The notes: a model not told the origin generated them from the sequence alone. DNA of 64,000 bases from Stratiolaelaps scimitus (GCA_019614645.1 JABWDB010000004.1:13330001-13394000), one strand, 5' to 3'. Positions 43,983 to 56,030 are shown, numbered from the stretch's first letter. Made by a program: numbers and translations.

Positions 43983-44381
43983 TCATGGCCGACAGCCTTT
44001 TTCAACGGTGGAAGCGTCTTCAGAATGCTGAAACGAAACTCTGCCTCGGAGCGGATGCGTTTTTAGCGCTCGGCTCATTTCTATTCGAAACTTCTCCCAG
44101 CACAGTATTTTGGGACCGCAAGTCATTACGCACATGTTGTGAAGGCAGAAAGTTGCGAGTGTGCCACTGCTAATGAGAAGCGTCCCGAATGGCTTCACCC
44201 GTTGCAGCCTTTTGGCGCGCTGCGAACGTGGGAACATCTCTGGAACTGCGTGTGCGTTTTCTGTTTCAAAGCGCACAGCTATTCCCAAAAGACCTTCGCG
44301 CATATATCTAAAGGCTACGCAACGAACCGAAACAGGACATCCTTAACGCCCATACGATTTTACACGCGCATCCGTTCATAG
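43983..44381. CDS. overlapping coding-like frames on both strands
   Basis: On the plus strand an ATG at 43986 opens MADSLFQRWKRLQNAETKLC. A one-base shift near 44138 leads into a second frame (CATANEKRPEWLHPLQPFGA, ending FYTRIRS) closed by TAG at 44381. On the minus strand an intact ATG-to-stop ORF of 106 codons covers 44303-43983. Only one strand can be coding. The plus reading looks more protein-like but needs a frameshift. No family is recognised. Confidence 0.25.
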
Positions 44382-44859
44382 GCAGACTGTCATCTACGGA
44401 CTCACAACTCGTATATGCGGTCAAACCTTTTTTGGCGATATATCACTATGCATGTTGCCATCTAGGACTCAATTTACCGCCTTATGCTCAATTCAACATA
44501 GCCCATTAGCTATTGTTTTTTTCGAGCTGATCCTCAGCTGTTCCCCTATCTGACAGGCCTGAGCTCTTAACCTTTTAGGTATTATTATGGGGACCTGTCG
44601 GGGCCACCTTTGCTTACTCTTCCTTACTCGTACTTGGCCCATTAGCTAATTCATCGATTCCTGGTGTAATACCGCATATGTATCATAGAAAAATCAGTTT
44701 CGCTTTCACAGACTCACACACACACACACGTACTACTTGTTGTGTTGTTCGCCACCTCAAAATCATCTCGTTTCATTCAGTTCTGCATTCTTTCTCTGTT
44801 GTTGTTAAAATAAACATCCAAGTATCCTGTTAGTGTATTTTTTGCTATCAGCCCCTGTG

Positions 44860-45960
44860 GGACAATCCCATGTCAAGGTCGAGAAGATTCGAACAGTTTG
44901 TTAGCTGCCTTGAAGCCTTCGACTCCCCTACACGAGCGAGCTCCCGAAACTCGAAGGCCGATGGCCGACGAACGGCGAGGGCCAGCGGGAGAGTGGCAAG
45001 CAACCTTGTTGAGGATAGGCAGAGCCAGCTCAGGGGCAATGTTGCCTCAATCCCGGCGTGGAGCGCCGTCAAGGCGAGCCAGTTGGTGTTCCAGGCCGTT
45101 GCTACGGAGCGCACGTGTCCTCTTCCGGAGTACACTACGTTCGTCCAAGTCTCAGCGCACGCTGGCTAGTCATTAATTCAGCAACATCGGCAGCACCAGC
45201 AGCAGCAGCGGGAGAGCGTGGACCACGGGCCCAACGGGAGCGGCGCCAGCTGTAACCGTCGAGAGCGGCGTGTTCACGAATCCTTACTGAGCCGAGCCGC
45301 AGCCACTACTGCCGCGGCTGAGCTAGCAGACGCCAGCGAGACCCGTCCGGCGAACGATGGCTGCTAGGATCTCGTGTCGAGGCGAGTCGCTCTCCGGCAC
45401 TCGGTTATCCCTATTGGGATTTACTGAGATAACTAACGGGGCGGCGCTCGATGCCGGCTGGTTCGGGCCTTCCCGATGCGAAGAGAAGCGGAAGGCTGCC
45501 TGCTTGAGCTGCCTGGGGGGCCAGAAGGCCGTCCTGCTGGGCGGTTGCCTGCGCTTGCCTGGCTAAAGCTCAAGAAGCCAATGGGACTCTACGCCTAGCC
45601 ACCCATGGCAGTGGCGGACCTGAGACAGCCTATGACTGAGGGGCCGTCGAGAATCAGGCCTCGCCTCTTAACTCAAATGCAGCCTATGCAGAGCCCACTG
45701 CTGGCGATGCCAGTGCCCAGGCTGATGGCGACGACGGTGGCAACAGCACCAACAACGTCATCCTTAAGCAAGCAGTGGATATAGAGAACCGACCGACAGC
45801 GCAGGCATTAACAGGACGAGCTCCGGAACCAGCGAAACAGCGGAGAAAAGGTTGTAGAGCACAGATGATGAGCATTAATACAATCACTCGACCAAAAACA
45901 AGCCCTCCCCCGTCAATCCATGCATTGCAATGCCATACACCGTATAGTACTACTACTACT
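44860..45960. other. GC-rich island, coding-like plus-strand frames
   Basis: Several plus-strand frames have plausible composition: Arg/Ser-rich at 44870-45169, and Asn/Thr/Asp-rich (AEPTAGDASAQADGDDGG) at 45670-46071. The opposite strand is also open. Without splice partners or motifs I do not assign a gene. It could be a decayed gag-like ORF or a low-complexity exon. Confidence 0.35.
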
Positions 45961-46346
45961 ACCACTGGCTTCGTCATGGCTAGATTCGTAAATAGGTCTC
46001 GAGGTGATCATACAAGTTATGTGGCTGTTTGTTGCTTAGACAGACAGACAGGCAGGTATCCATATACGTGAATAAATCAGATGCGTCATCCAGAGTTCTG
46101 TTATTTATGTGTTATTTGCCGCATGGAGTATTTGGTTAGTAGGTACTACCCACTATTTGGCGGCGTGTATTGTAGAGAACGGACGTTGGTCCTCGCATAA
46201 GAGAGAGAGGGAGAGAGAGGGAAATAGGAAAGCTGCTTTGCTCAGAGTTGCGGAAGTTGAATCATTTTGACAACCTCTAGAGTGCACACCATTGGATAAT
46301 TGTCATTGGCAGTCTGAGGGATGAAATTCACACACACACACACGCC

Positions 46347-46500
46347 GCGGTGGCTTGAGCAGCTAAGCTTCTGTCTGCAATAAGCGGGAGGCCGCAGGTT
46401 CGAGCCCCGTGACGTGGTGACATATAAGAGTACTTGAGCATTGTAACCATGGCAATTCGTCCCCCTCATGGCAATTCGGCGTAAGTAGAAATAAACAGGC
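46347..46500 (+). repeat. tRNA-derived SINE, copy 3
   Basis: The head starts GCGGTGGCTTGAGCAGCTAAG and carries a B box, GGTTCGAGCCCC. The tail retains ATTGTAACCATGGCAATTC and ends AAATAAACAGGC, a diverged form of the copy 2 tail. A (CA)n run lies immediately upstream. The T-stem is mispaired, so it is not a tRNA gene. Confidence 0.7.
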
Positions 46501-46504
46501 AAGA

Positions 46505-47860
46505 TAATCTTTACTGGAACGGCCAGCATTAGGTGTTGATGCGATAGCCCGATAATTTTGCGCGAAGAGGCAGCTTACAGTAGCTCGGGCTGTAATCGCT
46601 GCTTGAGCTGCACTGCTACACGTCGCATTTCTAATGACACTTATGAATGAACATGGAGTCAATGGCCTATTGATAGGAAACACTGCATAACGGCCGCTGT
46701 CGTCGACAGAAGCGCCGGAACGTCTCCGCCTAAACACTCGTCGCTGACCTCCGAGATGCTAATGCATTGGTACTATGGACGCCTATACTCTGGCGAAACC
46801 AAGTTTCGAAACGCGGGCTGCCAAAAAGATAGCAATCTGCTGAGATAGTGCTGACGCAAACGATACGAGTTATGCGTATGGTTATAATAGAAGAGCTGGA
46901 TAGGGCACTGCCTAGAAAATCATCTGACGATAGAGGACCACGGGGCTGCCGGAGAAACAAGCGAGGATCAGCCCTGCTCTCTCAAAGCCCCGCGAACTTA
47001 ACAAGCGAATTTAGGAAAACGTGATAGCTATCTATAGATTCACCAGAGCATCAGTATTACAGTATACGGCAGCGTTACGTACACGGCGTTATGCGAGCAT
47101 ACACTATGCCATCCATCATTCGTCACGACGCGTACTGCGCCGATTCAACCGAAAAATCATCTGTGTGGGTCGCGTTGGGGAACTATAAAAGAATTGAATT
47201 GCACATAATGGTGCCTGTACATTTGGCTGGAACTGTTGTATAATACAGCAGAGGCGGCCTGTCTTGATTAACTTTAAGCCGCTTTGAAATTGACAAAGCT
47301 TTGACAAAGCCGCTTTAGATTCGCTGATTGTGAGTATCGAATGAAGACATGGAGTACGCTTTGCTAAATCCTTTTTATTTTGTCTGTTCTAGGCGCAAAA
47401 TGAAATTTGTCTGAGGGTTCCTGCCACAAAACGCTAGTGAATTTAAATTGATAGTAAAAACAAACAACATATATGATTCTGATCCCAAATGCCGAGGCAC
47501 ACTGTGCTACCGTCATTAATTCAAGCACAGATTGCGTTTCGTACGAAAGTTGCTTCCATATGCCGAAAGGCCTCAAAGCGGTGGGTGGACATCTTAAAAA
47601 CTCATGACAAGAATAAGTTATCGAACTAGAAATGTCACTATGATGAAGTGATCTTGGAATTTCCCATTGGCTAAGTCGATATGACTGCGACCATTACGAG
47701 AAGTGCATCAACCAATTGTTACACTAGTAAATATTGCTCTTCATAGCATTATCGGTCTAACCACATATATCATGTCCACTAATCGTCCTCAAACAAGTCC
47801 TCAAATAACCCAGTGCTTCCCGCCGTGGCCTCTGAAAGTTGTGGTTTTCCGCACTCACGT
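46505..47860. other. non-coding stretch upstream of erlin
   Basis: No ORF with recognisable features. Minus-strand ORFs at 47116-47307 and 47364-47576 are AT-rich and featureless. Confidence 0.45.
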
Positions 47861-47871
47861 TCCTTGTACTA

Positions 47872-47986
47872 ATGCTGCACTGGGGAATATCGGAAACTCT
47901 GTCAGTATGGATGCTGAATTTGAAATCCTTAAAGTGTGCACCGTAACATAGTGTAACTGGCTGGTACGAGACCATGGGAGAAACAA
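47872..47986 (-). repeat. inverted-repeat family, copy upstream of erlin
   Basis: Read on the minus strand it aligns to the plus strand at 51287-51398. Shared words in order are GTTTCTCCCAT, GTCTCGTACCAG, TTACGGTGCACA and ATTTCAAATTCAGC. Identity is about 75-80 percent by eye. The frames encode similar peptides (YGAHFKDFKFSIHTDR here, YGAHFKNFKFSLQTER there), so it may derive from an element-encoded protein. Confidence 0.7.
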
Positions 47987-48198
47987 AACCAATGAGTGCT
48001 CTGGTTAAAGCTCAGGGGGGTGGGACAAATCTTGCAAAGATATTTACTCTATTGGGTCCGACACCCGATTTGCAATGAGTAAGAAAAGTCCGCAATCCGC
48101 TGATTTTAGATCCGTTCATTTGTACGCATCCGATTTATCTGATATATGATATATGATGCAGTGACACGAGACGGCCAATTGTCGCGGTGGTTGATCAG

Positions 48199-48237
48199 AT
48201 GTTTTCCTGGTTTAAGACGACAAAAACCGTAGAGTGA
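48199..48237 (+). promoter_or_regulatory. upstream ORF overlapping the erlin start
   Basis: An ATG at 48199 opens 12 codons ([12 protein letters not shown]). These end in TGA at 48235-48237, whose last A is the first base of the erlin ATG. This TGATG overlap is the geometry used for coupled termination and re-initiation. It would be translated only if the transcript starts upstream of 48199. A CAG at 48155-48157 after a TA-rich tract could be a splice acceptor for such a leader. Confidence 0.45.
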
Positions 48238-49286
48238 TGGTTCTCGGCGTTGCCATTGGGATTTTGGGCATTGCGTGGCTCTCAAATCTTTCCTTGCATC
48301 GAGTTGATGAAGGACACGTGGGCATCTACTACAGGGGAGGCGCTTTGCTCAAGAAAACGACAAATCCAGGGTATCATTTGATGATTCCCTTAATTACGAC
48401 CTATCATCCCATCCAGATCACTATGCAAACTGATGAGGTATCGGACGTCCCATGCGGAACCTCCGGCGGTGTCACTATCTACTTCGATCGGATTGAAGTC
48501 GTGAACATCTTGGCACGTGATAGTGTTTACGATATCGTGCGAAATTATACGCCGGCTTACGACAAGCTGCTAATCTTTAACAAGATCCATCATGAACTCA
48601 ACCAGTTCTGCTCGGGTCGCACACTGCAGGAGGTCTACATCGATCAGTTCGACGAAATCGATGACAGCCTAAAAAATGCAATCCAAACCGACTTGAACAT
48701 TCTGGCGCCGGGTCTGTCAATCATGTATGTGCGAGTAACGAAGCCAAGGATTCCCGAGATGATTCGAAGAGACTACGAACGAATGGAGGCGCAGAGAACT
48801 AAATTGCTTATCGCAACCCAGTATCAAAAGGTCGTCGAAAAGGACGCTGACACGGAACGACGCAAGGCCGTCATTGAAGCAGAGAAACAAGCGCAGGTGG
48901 CGAAGATTAAGCTCGAGCAACAAGTTGCTAAACAGGAAACGCTACAGAGGATGAGCCTTATCAAAAATGAGATCTACCTTTCGAAGCAGAAAGCACTGGC
49001 GGATGCCCAGCTCTATGCGAGTAAACTCGAAGCGTCCGGAAATGAGAAGTTGCTTACCAAGGAATACCTTGAGCTGCGGCGCTACGAAGCGATAGCAAGC
49101 AACAGCAAGGTTTACTTCGGTCGTGATATACCGGGCATGTTTTACGATTCGACAAATAAGGATCAAGCTGCAGGATTTAAATCTCCAGTTGATCAGCATA
49201 ACAAGGTTACAGACAACCCGCTTGAAATGCCTCCGTTGGCCGCATCCAAGCTGATCAACGAGAGACATATTCAAGAGCTTGTCTGA
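48237..49286 (+). CDS. erlin: erlin (ER lipid-raft SPFH protein)
   Basis: Erlins are SPFH-domain proteins of the ER membrane that form large rings. They direct activated IP3 receptors to ER-associated degradation and restrain SREBP. This 349-residue ORF is full length. Residues 1-20 form the N-terminal membrane anchor. The SPFH domain follows, with the family signatures [10 protein letters not shown] (29-38), [15 protein letters not shown] and [10 protein letters not shown]. The N-glycosylation sequon N103-Y-T corresponds to human N106, though a Pro follows. [10 protein letters not shown] is conserved. A Lys/Glu/Ala-rich coiled-coil tail leads to [15 protein letters not shown], with F302 at the position of the human assembly residue F305. 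The C-terminus is divergent. An in-frame TAA at 48213 and the family alignment place the start at ATG 48237. There are no introns. Erlin-1 versus erlin-2 cannot be assigned in an arthropod. Confidence 0.97.
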   Translation: MVLGVAIGILGIAWLSNLSLHRVDEGHVGIYYRGGALLKKTTNPGYHLMIPLITTYHPIQITMQTDEVSDVPCGTSGGVTIYFDRIEVVNILARDSVYDIVRNYTPAYDKLLIFNKIHHELNQFCSGRTLQEVYIDQFDEIDDSLKNAIQTDLNILAPGLSIMYVRVTKPRIPEMIRRDYERMEAQRTKLLIATQYQKVVEKDADTERRKAVIEAEKQAQVAKIKLEQQVAKQETLQRMSLIKNEIYLSKQKALADAQLYASKLEASGNEKLLTKEYLELRRYEAIASNSKVYFGRDIPGMFYDSTNKDQAAGFKSPVDQHNKVTDNPLEMPPLAASKLINERHIQELV

Positions 49287-49289
49287 GAC

Positions 49290-51280
49290 CTTTTCATTGA
49301 GGGCTTGACGCCAAGCAATCTACTCTGGTAAGCCTCTAAAAACTGGATATATAAACTGGGTATTTGATTGAAATGAGTAGATATATTGTTGATTTAATTC
49401 TACCGAGAGTACTCGGGAGGATCAGCGTTGTATTCCTCCCTCTAAAACATACGCGTGTGCCACAGTTACGGTACCTTTCGCTCTAAACATATGAACTAGT
49501 TTAATACCGGAAGGTTAATTTAGACCGCCTCGCGGTCCTGCTTTTCAAATCAAATCGATTATCACTTGCTGAAGAATTCAGATTGTAAGGTGTACTCGGT
49601 TTCCCATGACAATAGGAAAGAAATACCTTCTCGTTTGCGCATAATCATGGTTCTCGGCGGGGCGCAGACTTCCGTTGATTTTCACGTTACGTGTTCTGCT
49701 CCGGAATCTCACCATCTGAAATTGGACACCGTTGTAGAATTCGACACTATCTCTATATTCTGTGGTGTAACCCGCAAGGCAATTTGAGCATTTGCACATT
49801 TTGCGGCATTGTTTTTTCCCTTTGCGTAGCATTAATTCGGGCCGAAATTACCGACCTTCACGTCACGAAGCTCTGTGAAGCATTACTCCCTTCTTTACCT
49901 CCTAGACAGGAAAGCAATAATGGGGCTGTCGTCTAACAGTTTTCTAACGGTCTTCCAGCAGCGCAGAGCCCGAGCAGCAGCGACCGAACCATAATTTAGA
50001 TAATGGGGAGGAAGTTTTGCCGCAGTGGTACGATTCCTCACATTCACTGAAGCGGCGAAATCGTGTATCTGCCCGCTCGACGTTAGGGTAAGAGGTAGGT
50101 CTTGATGGCGTGACCTTGCTTTTTCATGTGGCGTCCGGCACTCCGTCATGATGTCGGGAATGAGGCCGTTATCATCTGACCCACAGTCTGCGCTTCGCAT
50201 CTCAACGACCATCCGCATTATTTCCGGAAACGCAGATCTAGCTAGATCTGTCGAGTGATTCTTGTGCAATAAGAGCCAGCCGAGGAGAATAGCACCACGA
50301 GAAGTATACAATACAAACACTGCTATATTGTGGACAGCGGGGAGGGGGGGGTCAGGAATCGCTTGCAGAACTCTACATATTGTTATAATTATTATCAATG
50401 TTGACTGCATTGATAAGCAGTGTCGCAATGGATGCGTTTGCTGTGTTCATCAACAAACATGAACGGTGTAGTAGCGGCTGATCGAATAGATGCCGATCTT
50501 GCTTCGCTGCTATCCTATCGGTACATTTAACTGGCTGCACTGTTCCATTGTGTTATCGCGGGACACTCTTTCACTTTGAGAATGATTTAGAACAAATGCT
50601 AAAGTCCACTTAAACAACACCACCCGATCCACGTACGATCTGTTTGTGGGCTGGATGAGCCAAGTCCTTGAACTAGAGAAAACTACTGAGATGACACTAA
50701 CCGAAGTCGACGAGACATGACGACACCATAATCAGGCAGCATTACACTTACTGTCGAAGCAGACCAGACGTCGGTATGGGCGTGTCCCTGGGGATTTCGT
50801 TTTGTCTAAGAAGTTTGACGGCCTCGACAACGCCAATTTTTTTTCTTCCGACTCCAGTTCCAGCCGAATAAGCATTTGAACACAAGACAATCCTCTGTTC
50901 TGTTTTTTACCTGGGTTACCGCCTGTTATAGAGTGCCGTAGCGCAGTGTAAGATGGGAAAAAAACCGAACATTATTCGAATCATTAGTATCTACATAAAT
51001 ACGAACTTTCACTCCTTCAATCAACAGAAGAAATCATCACGTAACATCAGACGAAGGCGTTGTTCAGTAGACCGATTTTTCAGGTGCGAAACGGGAGAAA
51101 TAATGATAGTGTATAGGGATTGTTTTAATCGTTGACTGTTTTCTTTAAACACTGACAGGTGATATCACACGTGAAACAATTCTCGTGTTTCCCTGAAGCT
51201 TTGCATCTTCTATATGCATGTATCGGACGGATGCTATTCAAACACCCATTGGCGTTTACAACGTGGCCACGATGCGTTAA
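49290..51280. other. erlin downstream region, no further gene
   Basis: No canonical AATAAA lies close to the erlin stop, and there is no poly-A tract as expected of a recent retrocopy. The minus strand at about 49600-49770 encodes AENHDYAQTRR, faintly like the repeat at 47872 (AENHNFQRPRR), and may be a third, older copy. A 177-codon minus ORF at 49895-50428 has no recognisable motif. Confidence 0.4.
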
Positions 51281-51286
51281 CGAGCC

Positions 51287-51398
51287 GTTGTTTCTCCCAT
51301 AGTCTCGTACCAGGCAGTAACACTACAATATATTACGGTGCACATTTCAAGAATTTCAAATTCAGCCTACAAACGGAGAGAATTGCCGGCGTCTTCAG
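51287..51398 (+). repeat. inverted-repeat family, copy downstream of erlin
   Basis: This is the counterpart of 47872-47986 in the opposite orientation, about 3.3 kb away, with erlin between them. It contains GTTTCTCCCATAGTCTCGTA, CACATTTCAAGAATTTCAAA and a GTCTTCAG end. Confidence 0.7.
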
Positions 51399-51439
51399 CA
51401 GATCTTCCAATAACACATGGCGTAAATTCTAATTCAACG

Positions 51440-53190
51440 TTCACAAATAATCACTGAACACAATAGAAGCCATTCACTTAAATCAACCTATATGCAAACT
51501 ATACATGAGAAACGCTATTCCATCTCGGCCCGAACTCCTAAGTGGCTCGGCATGAAGCATAGCAGGAAGTGATTAATGGCAATTTCAACAGCAAAAATGT
51601 CAGCTAGCATGTTCTCATACTTCTCTATATATATCATGTATACACACACACACATCCAGAGAACACTTTGATTTTTATGAGGTTAATGAATACGTAGGTA
51701 TTTCGCTACGGCCAAGTTGGCCCACCGGCCAACCTCAAAGTATTCGCCGAGGTAAGCCCCCGTGATACGAAGAAGAATGTAAGCATGTTCTGCCAGACTG
51801 CTCTCAGCTTATGCACTGAAGTGCTTTATCCCTTGCGGGACGGCTACTGCCACTGCCGCCGCTGCTTAGGGCCATGAACGACTTTTTTCAGACAGGCGAA
51901 ACCTTGGAACATATGGGTCTCGCTACTTTCACATTCAGCGTGATCCCAGTCTGCGGCAGGGTACACATTTGTACCCAGGCAGGATACGGGAAGGGGTAGC
52001 GAGCTTCGAGGTGGGCGGCGGCTGTACATGGGGTACTTCTCCCCTGACGTTCCACCGGACAGATAGATCAAGGTGGCGATGTTTTGCCCTCGTTGCGTCA
52101 GCTATTAGAGAGAAATCCGGTGGTTTCATCTGTCAAGTGAAAGGCAGATTATACTGGAGTCAGAGGTGAGCAAGGAAGGGGACACAGGATCACTAGCCGT
52201 CCCTTATAGTCTCGTGGACAAATCGCTATAGCCTCCTGTTGCTCGGTGAGTTAGGGACCACAAAGGCGCTACACCATAATCGGATTCGTCCTGACGCAAT
52301 GGCTTACCTAGCCCAATTATAATCCGGTGTTGATTATCTCCTAAATGCTGATCCAATGATTTTAAACCATTGTAACCACCTGGACGGGTAAGAAACGAAC
52401 GAGCAACGTAATACGGGACAGCGTTACATGTATTCGCATAATGTTCAAACAATTCGACAAATCACTCATACTGCTTGTTAGATAGGTTACGACGATAGCT
52501 CACATGATAGCTGTATCGAGGATATTCTATCAGATCCAAAAATGCGCTACCATTTATTTTGCTGATTGAAACTCACAGTGTTTACTACCTGCTGCTCTTT
52601 TATACTGAGCATTGAGGAATACCAAATAATACTACAGCCCTTTCACAACGTTACGAAATCTCAGAGTTTATAATAATATAATAATAATTTTTGCGACAAA
52701 CTTCGATATGATTTAATGGGGTCTATTGTCTCGGGGTACAGGACACGTGGCCTGCCCCGCCTTGTTCTGCTCTCAGAGCTGGCTTTTGTCTTCGTCGTTC
52801 GTTCGCCATTCAGTGCGAATATCTTGGTAATTTTGGTCCATTTGCGAAATGAAGGAATCCAGAGACGAAATAAATGGTTATTTCTTTTTTAATAATCATA
52901 ACGCCTAGTGAGCTCATTTTTCATCGGTCTCGTTTTGGCTGGCCTCGGGCAGCAGCATTATACATTCGCGGCCTTGCATCGAGCAAAGTGCTGCGCACTC
53001 ATGACAAACGGTGAATAAACGAAATTAACTACGTGCTAATATTTCTGAACGCAATCAACATTAGACAGTATAGATATATGCAGCCGTATTTCGGATTATT
53101 GCGTGCACATCATATTGTTTTGTTTTTTGCACTATGTCGTACCGACAATCCCCTAGAATAGTTGACGGTAAGACCTGTGCTGACTAAGGG
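51440..53190. other. no gene supported
   Basis: Mostly AT-rich, with a short (CA)n tract near 51640. ORFs at 51844-52169 on either strand overlap one another and show no motifs. Confidence 0.45.
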
Positions 53191-53255
53191 ATCTATCCCT
53201 GGTGGCTGCGGCCGGCCCCATTCTGTTTGTCACTCTTGCTTCGACCTGTTGACAG

Positions 53256-53505
53256 GGGCCTTCGTGGGAGGCTGCAAGTGTCGCAAACACACGGTTCTCT
53301 CGGCGACAAGGAGAACCTCAATGAAGTACTGACCTGTTCTTCTCCTCTCTGGCGAAACGTACAGATGGTTCTATTCATAAGGACAAACGCGGCAGAGGTA
53401 GTCAAGTGGCCACTTAGTCGATACCGCGAATTCGTCGGAGAATATGTCCATAGAAATCAATATTTACCCTCGGTCGAACATAAAAATCCATCAATGCGGC
53501 GCTGA
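53256..53505 (+). CDS. candidate terminal exon, unknown protein
   Basis: After a CTGTTGACAG acceptor the frame encodes a hydrophilic chain (GSLGDKENLNEVLTC, then NAAEVVKWPLSRYREFVGEY) and ends with TGA at 53503-53505. It lacks internal stops for 80 codons and has convincing residue diversity. No start, upstream exon or domain was recognised. Confidence 0.3.
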
Positions 53506-54063
53506 TAATGCTGGGTGTTAAAAGAGTCACGCAACTGAAGGCAATCCCATAGAGAAGCGTAATCTATGACGCAATCCATTGAGACGCTAAGAAGGGCAGC
53601 GATCCAAATTACAATGGGGCTACTTTAGTATTCTAGCGAATAATGTTGAAGTCGATGACGGCGTGGGTTAATATTTTAACAGTGGGAGGGAGCAGTATAA
53701 TGAATGCGCAAACGATATGGAACTGCACAGTTCTATGTTGTATGCACTTTATTTTTTGACCAATGGCGCAGGGGAACAGGACTTCCTGTCGATTTTCTTC
53801 ATTCTAGCATCATGCAAATTTCGCCTTAACTAGAAATAAGTATCACACACAAACTAGTGAATGACAGCCGCGTATCCCCTAAGCCCCAACCTCTTACTTA
53901 TTTCTAAATCGAAACATGACCTTCCCTGACTTGAGAACAACAAGCACTAATTGAAGCAACCCTTGAAAAGCATCGGTCAGCCCAATACCGAATTTGCGGC
54001 CGCGAACCTTACAGAACTTTAACAACGGTTTATGCAAAGCCCATTCATGCGAAACGATCCTAG

Positions 54064-54378
54064 ATGTGCGATATTCAAGGAGTGTACTTAGCGACGCGGT
54101 ATTATGCAGCCCTGTGTCATCATCACATTTGCAAGTTCCTATTATTGTTCCCTGAAGAATCGAGGTGTACGCATGCTCCTGACTCGGGGACTTTATCGGA
54201 AACAGGACGTGCTTTCAAACGCAGTCCTCCTGTACAACCGCAGAGTACGGCTTATACCTATAAGCCACAGCTAGAGAATAAATACACAGCTACAAACAAA
54301 CTGTTTGCTCCACGGCAAACGAGAGCGAGTCGCCCTCGTGTTGCACTCACAGCAACCCAGGCTCCTTTCACACTATAA
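54064..54378 (+). CDS. hypothetical 104-codon ORF
   Basis: An ATG at 54064 opens MCDIQGVYLATRYYAALCHH. A Ser/Thr/Pro/Gln-rich hydrophilic chain follows (SPPVQPQSTAYTYKPQ, ending TATQAPFTL), closed by TAA. There is no signal peptide and no family is recognised. The opposite strand is not open over the full length, which mildly favours coding. Confidence 0.25.
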   Translation: MCDIQGVYLATRYYAALCHHHICKFLLLFPEESRCTHAPDSGTLSETGRAFKRSPPVQPQSTAYTYKPQLENKYTATNKLFAPRQTRASRPRVALTATQAPFTL

Positions 54379-54449
54379 TAGTAGACGCAGGCAGATACAT
54401 ACATACGCTGGATGCATGTACGAATCTGAATCTGTCCTTGTCATCATGA

Positions 54450-54680
54450 ATGTCGTTTGGACTAAACATTGCAATGTACGTCCGTTCTGCTCTTCTCGAA
54501 AGACCCACCCAAGGTATCAATACAATATTCCCGATAATTCAATATAATCGCGATTTGATATGCATGACAGGCAGCGGGCCGACTTCGGCTAAACATATGA
54601 AGAACCTATCGAGTCTGTTCGATTCTGGAAGTTACATTACATACAGTGACAAAATGATTACATGGTACACAAAGTGTTAG
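54450..54680 (+). CDS. hypothetical 76-codon ORF
   Basis: An ATG-initiated frame (begins MSFGLNIAMYVRSALLERP, contains MTGSGPTSAKHMKNLSSLFD, ends MITWYTKC) has protein-like composition. It overlaps the end of another ORF in a different frame. No domain or splice context supports it. Confidence 0.2.
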   Translation: MSFGLNIAMYVRSALLERPTQGINTIFPIIQYNRDLICMTGSGPTSAKHMKNLSSLFDSGSYITYSDKMITWYTKC

Positions 54681-54699
54681 CAAGGTAACGAAAACAGTT

Positions 54700-56030
54700 A
54701 TATGATCAGGTAGTAATTAGCACATCGGCTAATTATCTGTGCTTGATCAGTGGGCGTCTACAGAGCGCTCCCCTGCAATTTCGCTTTTTCGAGGAAATTC
54801 CATCACCAACTGACAAAAGACACAGTACTGATATATTATATTACAGTATGAACGAAATATTATTAAATGTGTTGCGACAATGATGATGCCAATTCTAGTT
54901 GCATAAATACAAGTGGCTAGTGTGCACCCATGAACGGCATCCCGAGATTCGCGAGCTCCTGATACAAACAGAATTCACCGTGAATTCGACCATAATTGAA
55001 GTGGGACCAAGGTAGAACAACTGTAGATAATCAGTGAGCCTCTTGATGAGTGTTCGTGGAAAACCGTCCGAATGAAGTTATGGCTCGGACCTTAATTACC
55101 TTGATTCGGTTTTCGTTGCGTGCATTAGATCGTGTACGGTAATAATGGTATTGTATTTTCCCACGACTTCCTTAAACGAGTAGGTAGTCACATTAGCAGT
55201 AGCGAAAACGCATTGCCTAGAGGAAATTCATTCTTTGATTAATCAAAATATCGGCTACAATTGAAGCAATTGTGCGATGTGTATGATTTTTTCTGTCCCG
55301 AATTATTATAACGACAATAATAATTATAGAGTATGAAGATAATAAATGACTAATAAGTAACAACAATACGACACTAATGAAATCGAAAAAAAAAAGAAAT
55401 ATGTATAGAATACTGATAATATATTTGGGACAAATAATGTCATATATGATATAATTACTATTAGTAATCGCAATAAGCAGTTATGGACAAGCTACAGATT
55501 GACTATCACCGGTAAAATAATTGTGGCCGGATTTTGGCAGCGAGCCGTGTTATTGTTCACAACGGGAGGCTGCCAACCGTCTGAGAAGGCGACTTAACAA
55601 AATTAAATTACCTTATGCCTAGGGCTAACTCAAATAGGCTCACTGGTCGACCAGCTAAGAGGTTTAGAGATTTTTCCGATTCCCACCGAAGTTCGTAACG
55701 GTGACTGACTGTTTACGGCTTCGTGCCCCTCACTACACGGGGATGGAGGTGGGGTGGTAATTCGCCCTCGAGTCGGATCGCTAGCGCCTTTTTCGGTTTC
55801 TTCGGCCTCAAATTTGAACATATCTTCGGGCTAAACGAGTCTGAAGGTCTGCCTGCGCGCTGCGTTGCATATATGCACCATAGGTGGGTACATTATGCAG
55901 GCTAGTCTGAACTTGCGTGGCTCGACTGACTTCCAAGAGGAAGCAGTCGAGGTTTAGTTGCGTACTACAATGAGGCAACTGAAGAACCGCCCTAAACGCG
56001 TTGGGTACTGTCATTTATTTTATAGAATGT
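54700..56030. other. AT-rich non-coding stretch
   Basis: No gene recognised. 55280-55480 is very AT-rich with scattered ATT/AAT triplets. ORFs near 55630-56014 lie on both strands without motifs. Confidence 0.45.

Noticed and set aside
48234..48236. GTG as the erlin start
   Set aside because: A eukaryotic gene should start at the adjacent ATG at 48237.
48717..49274. Minus-strand ORFs inside erlin
   Set aside because: They are shadows of the erlin coding sequence.
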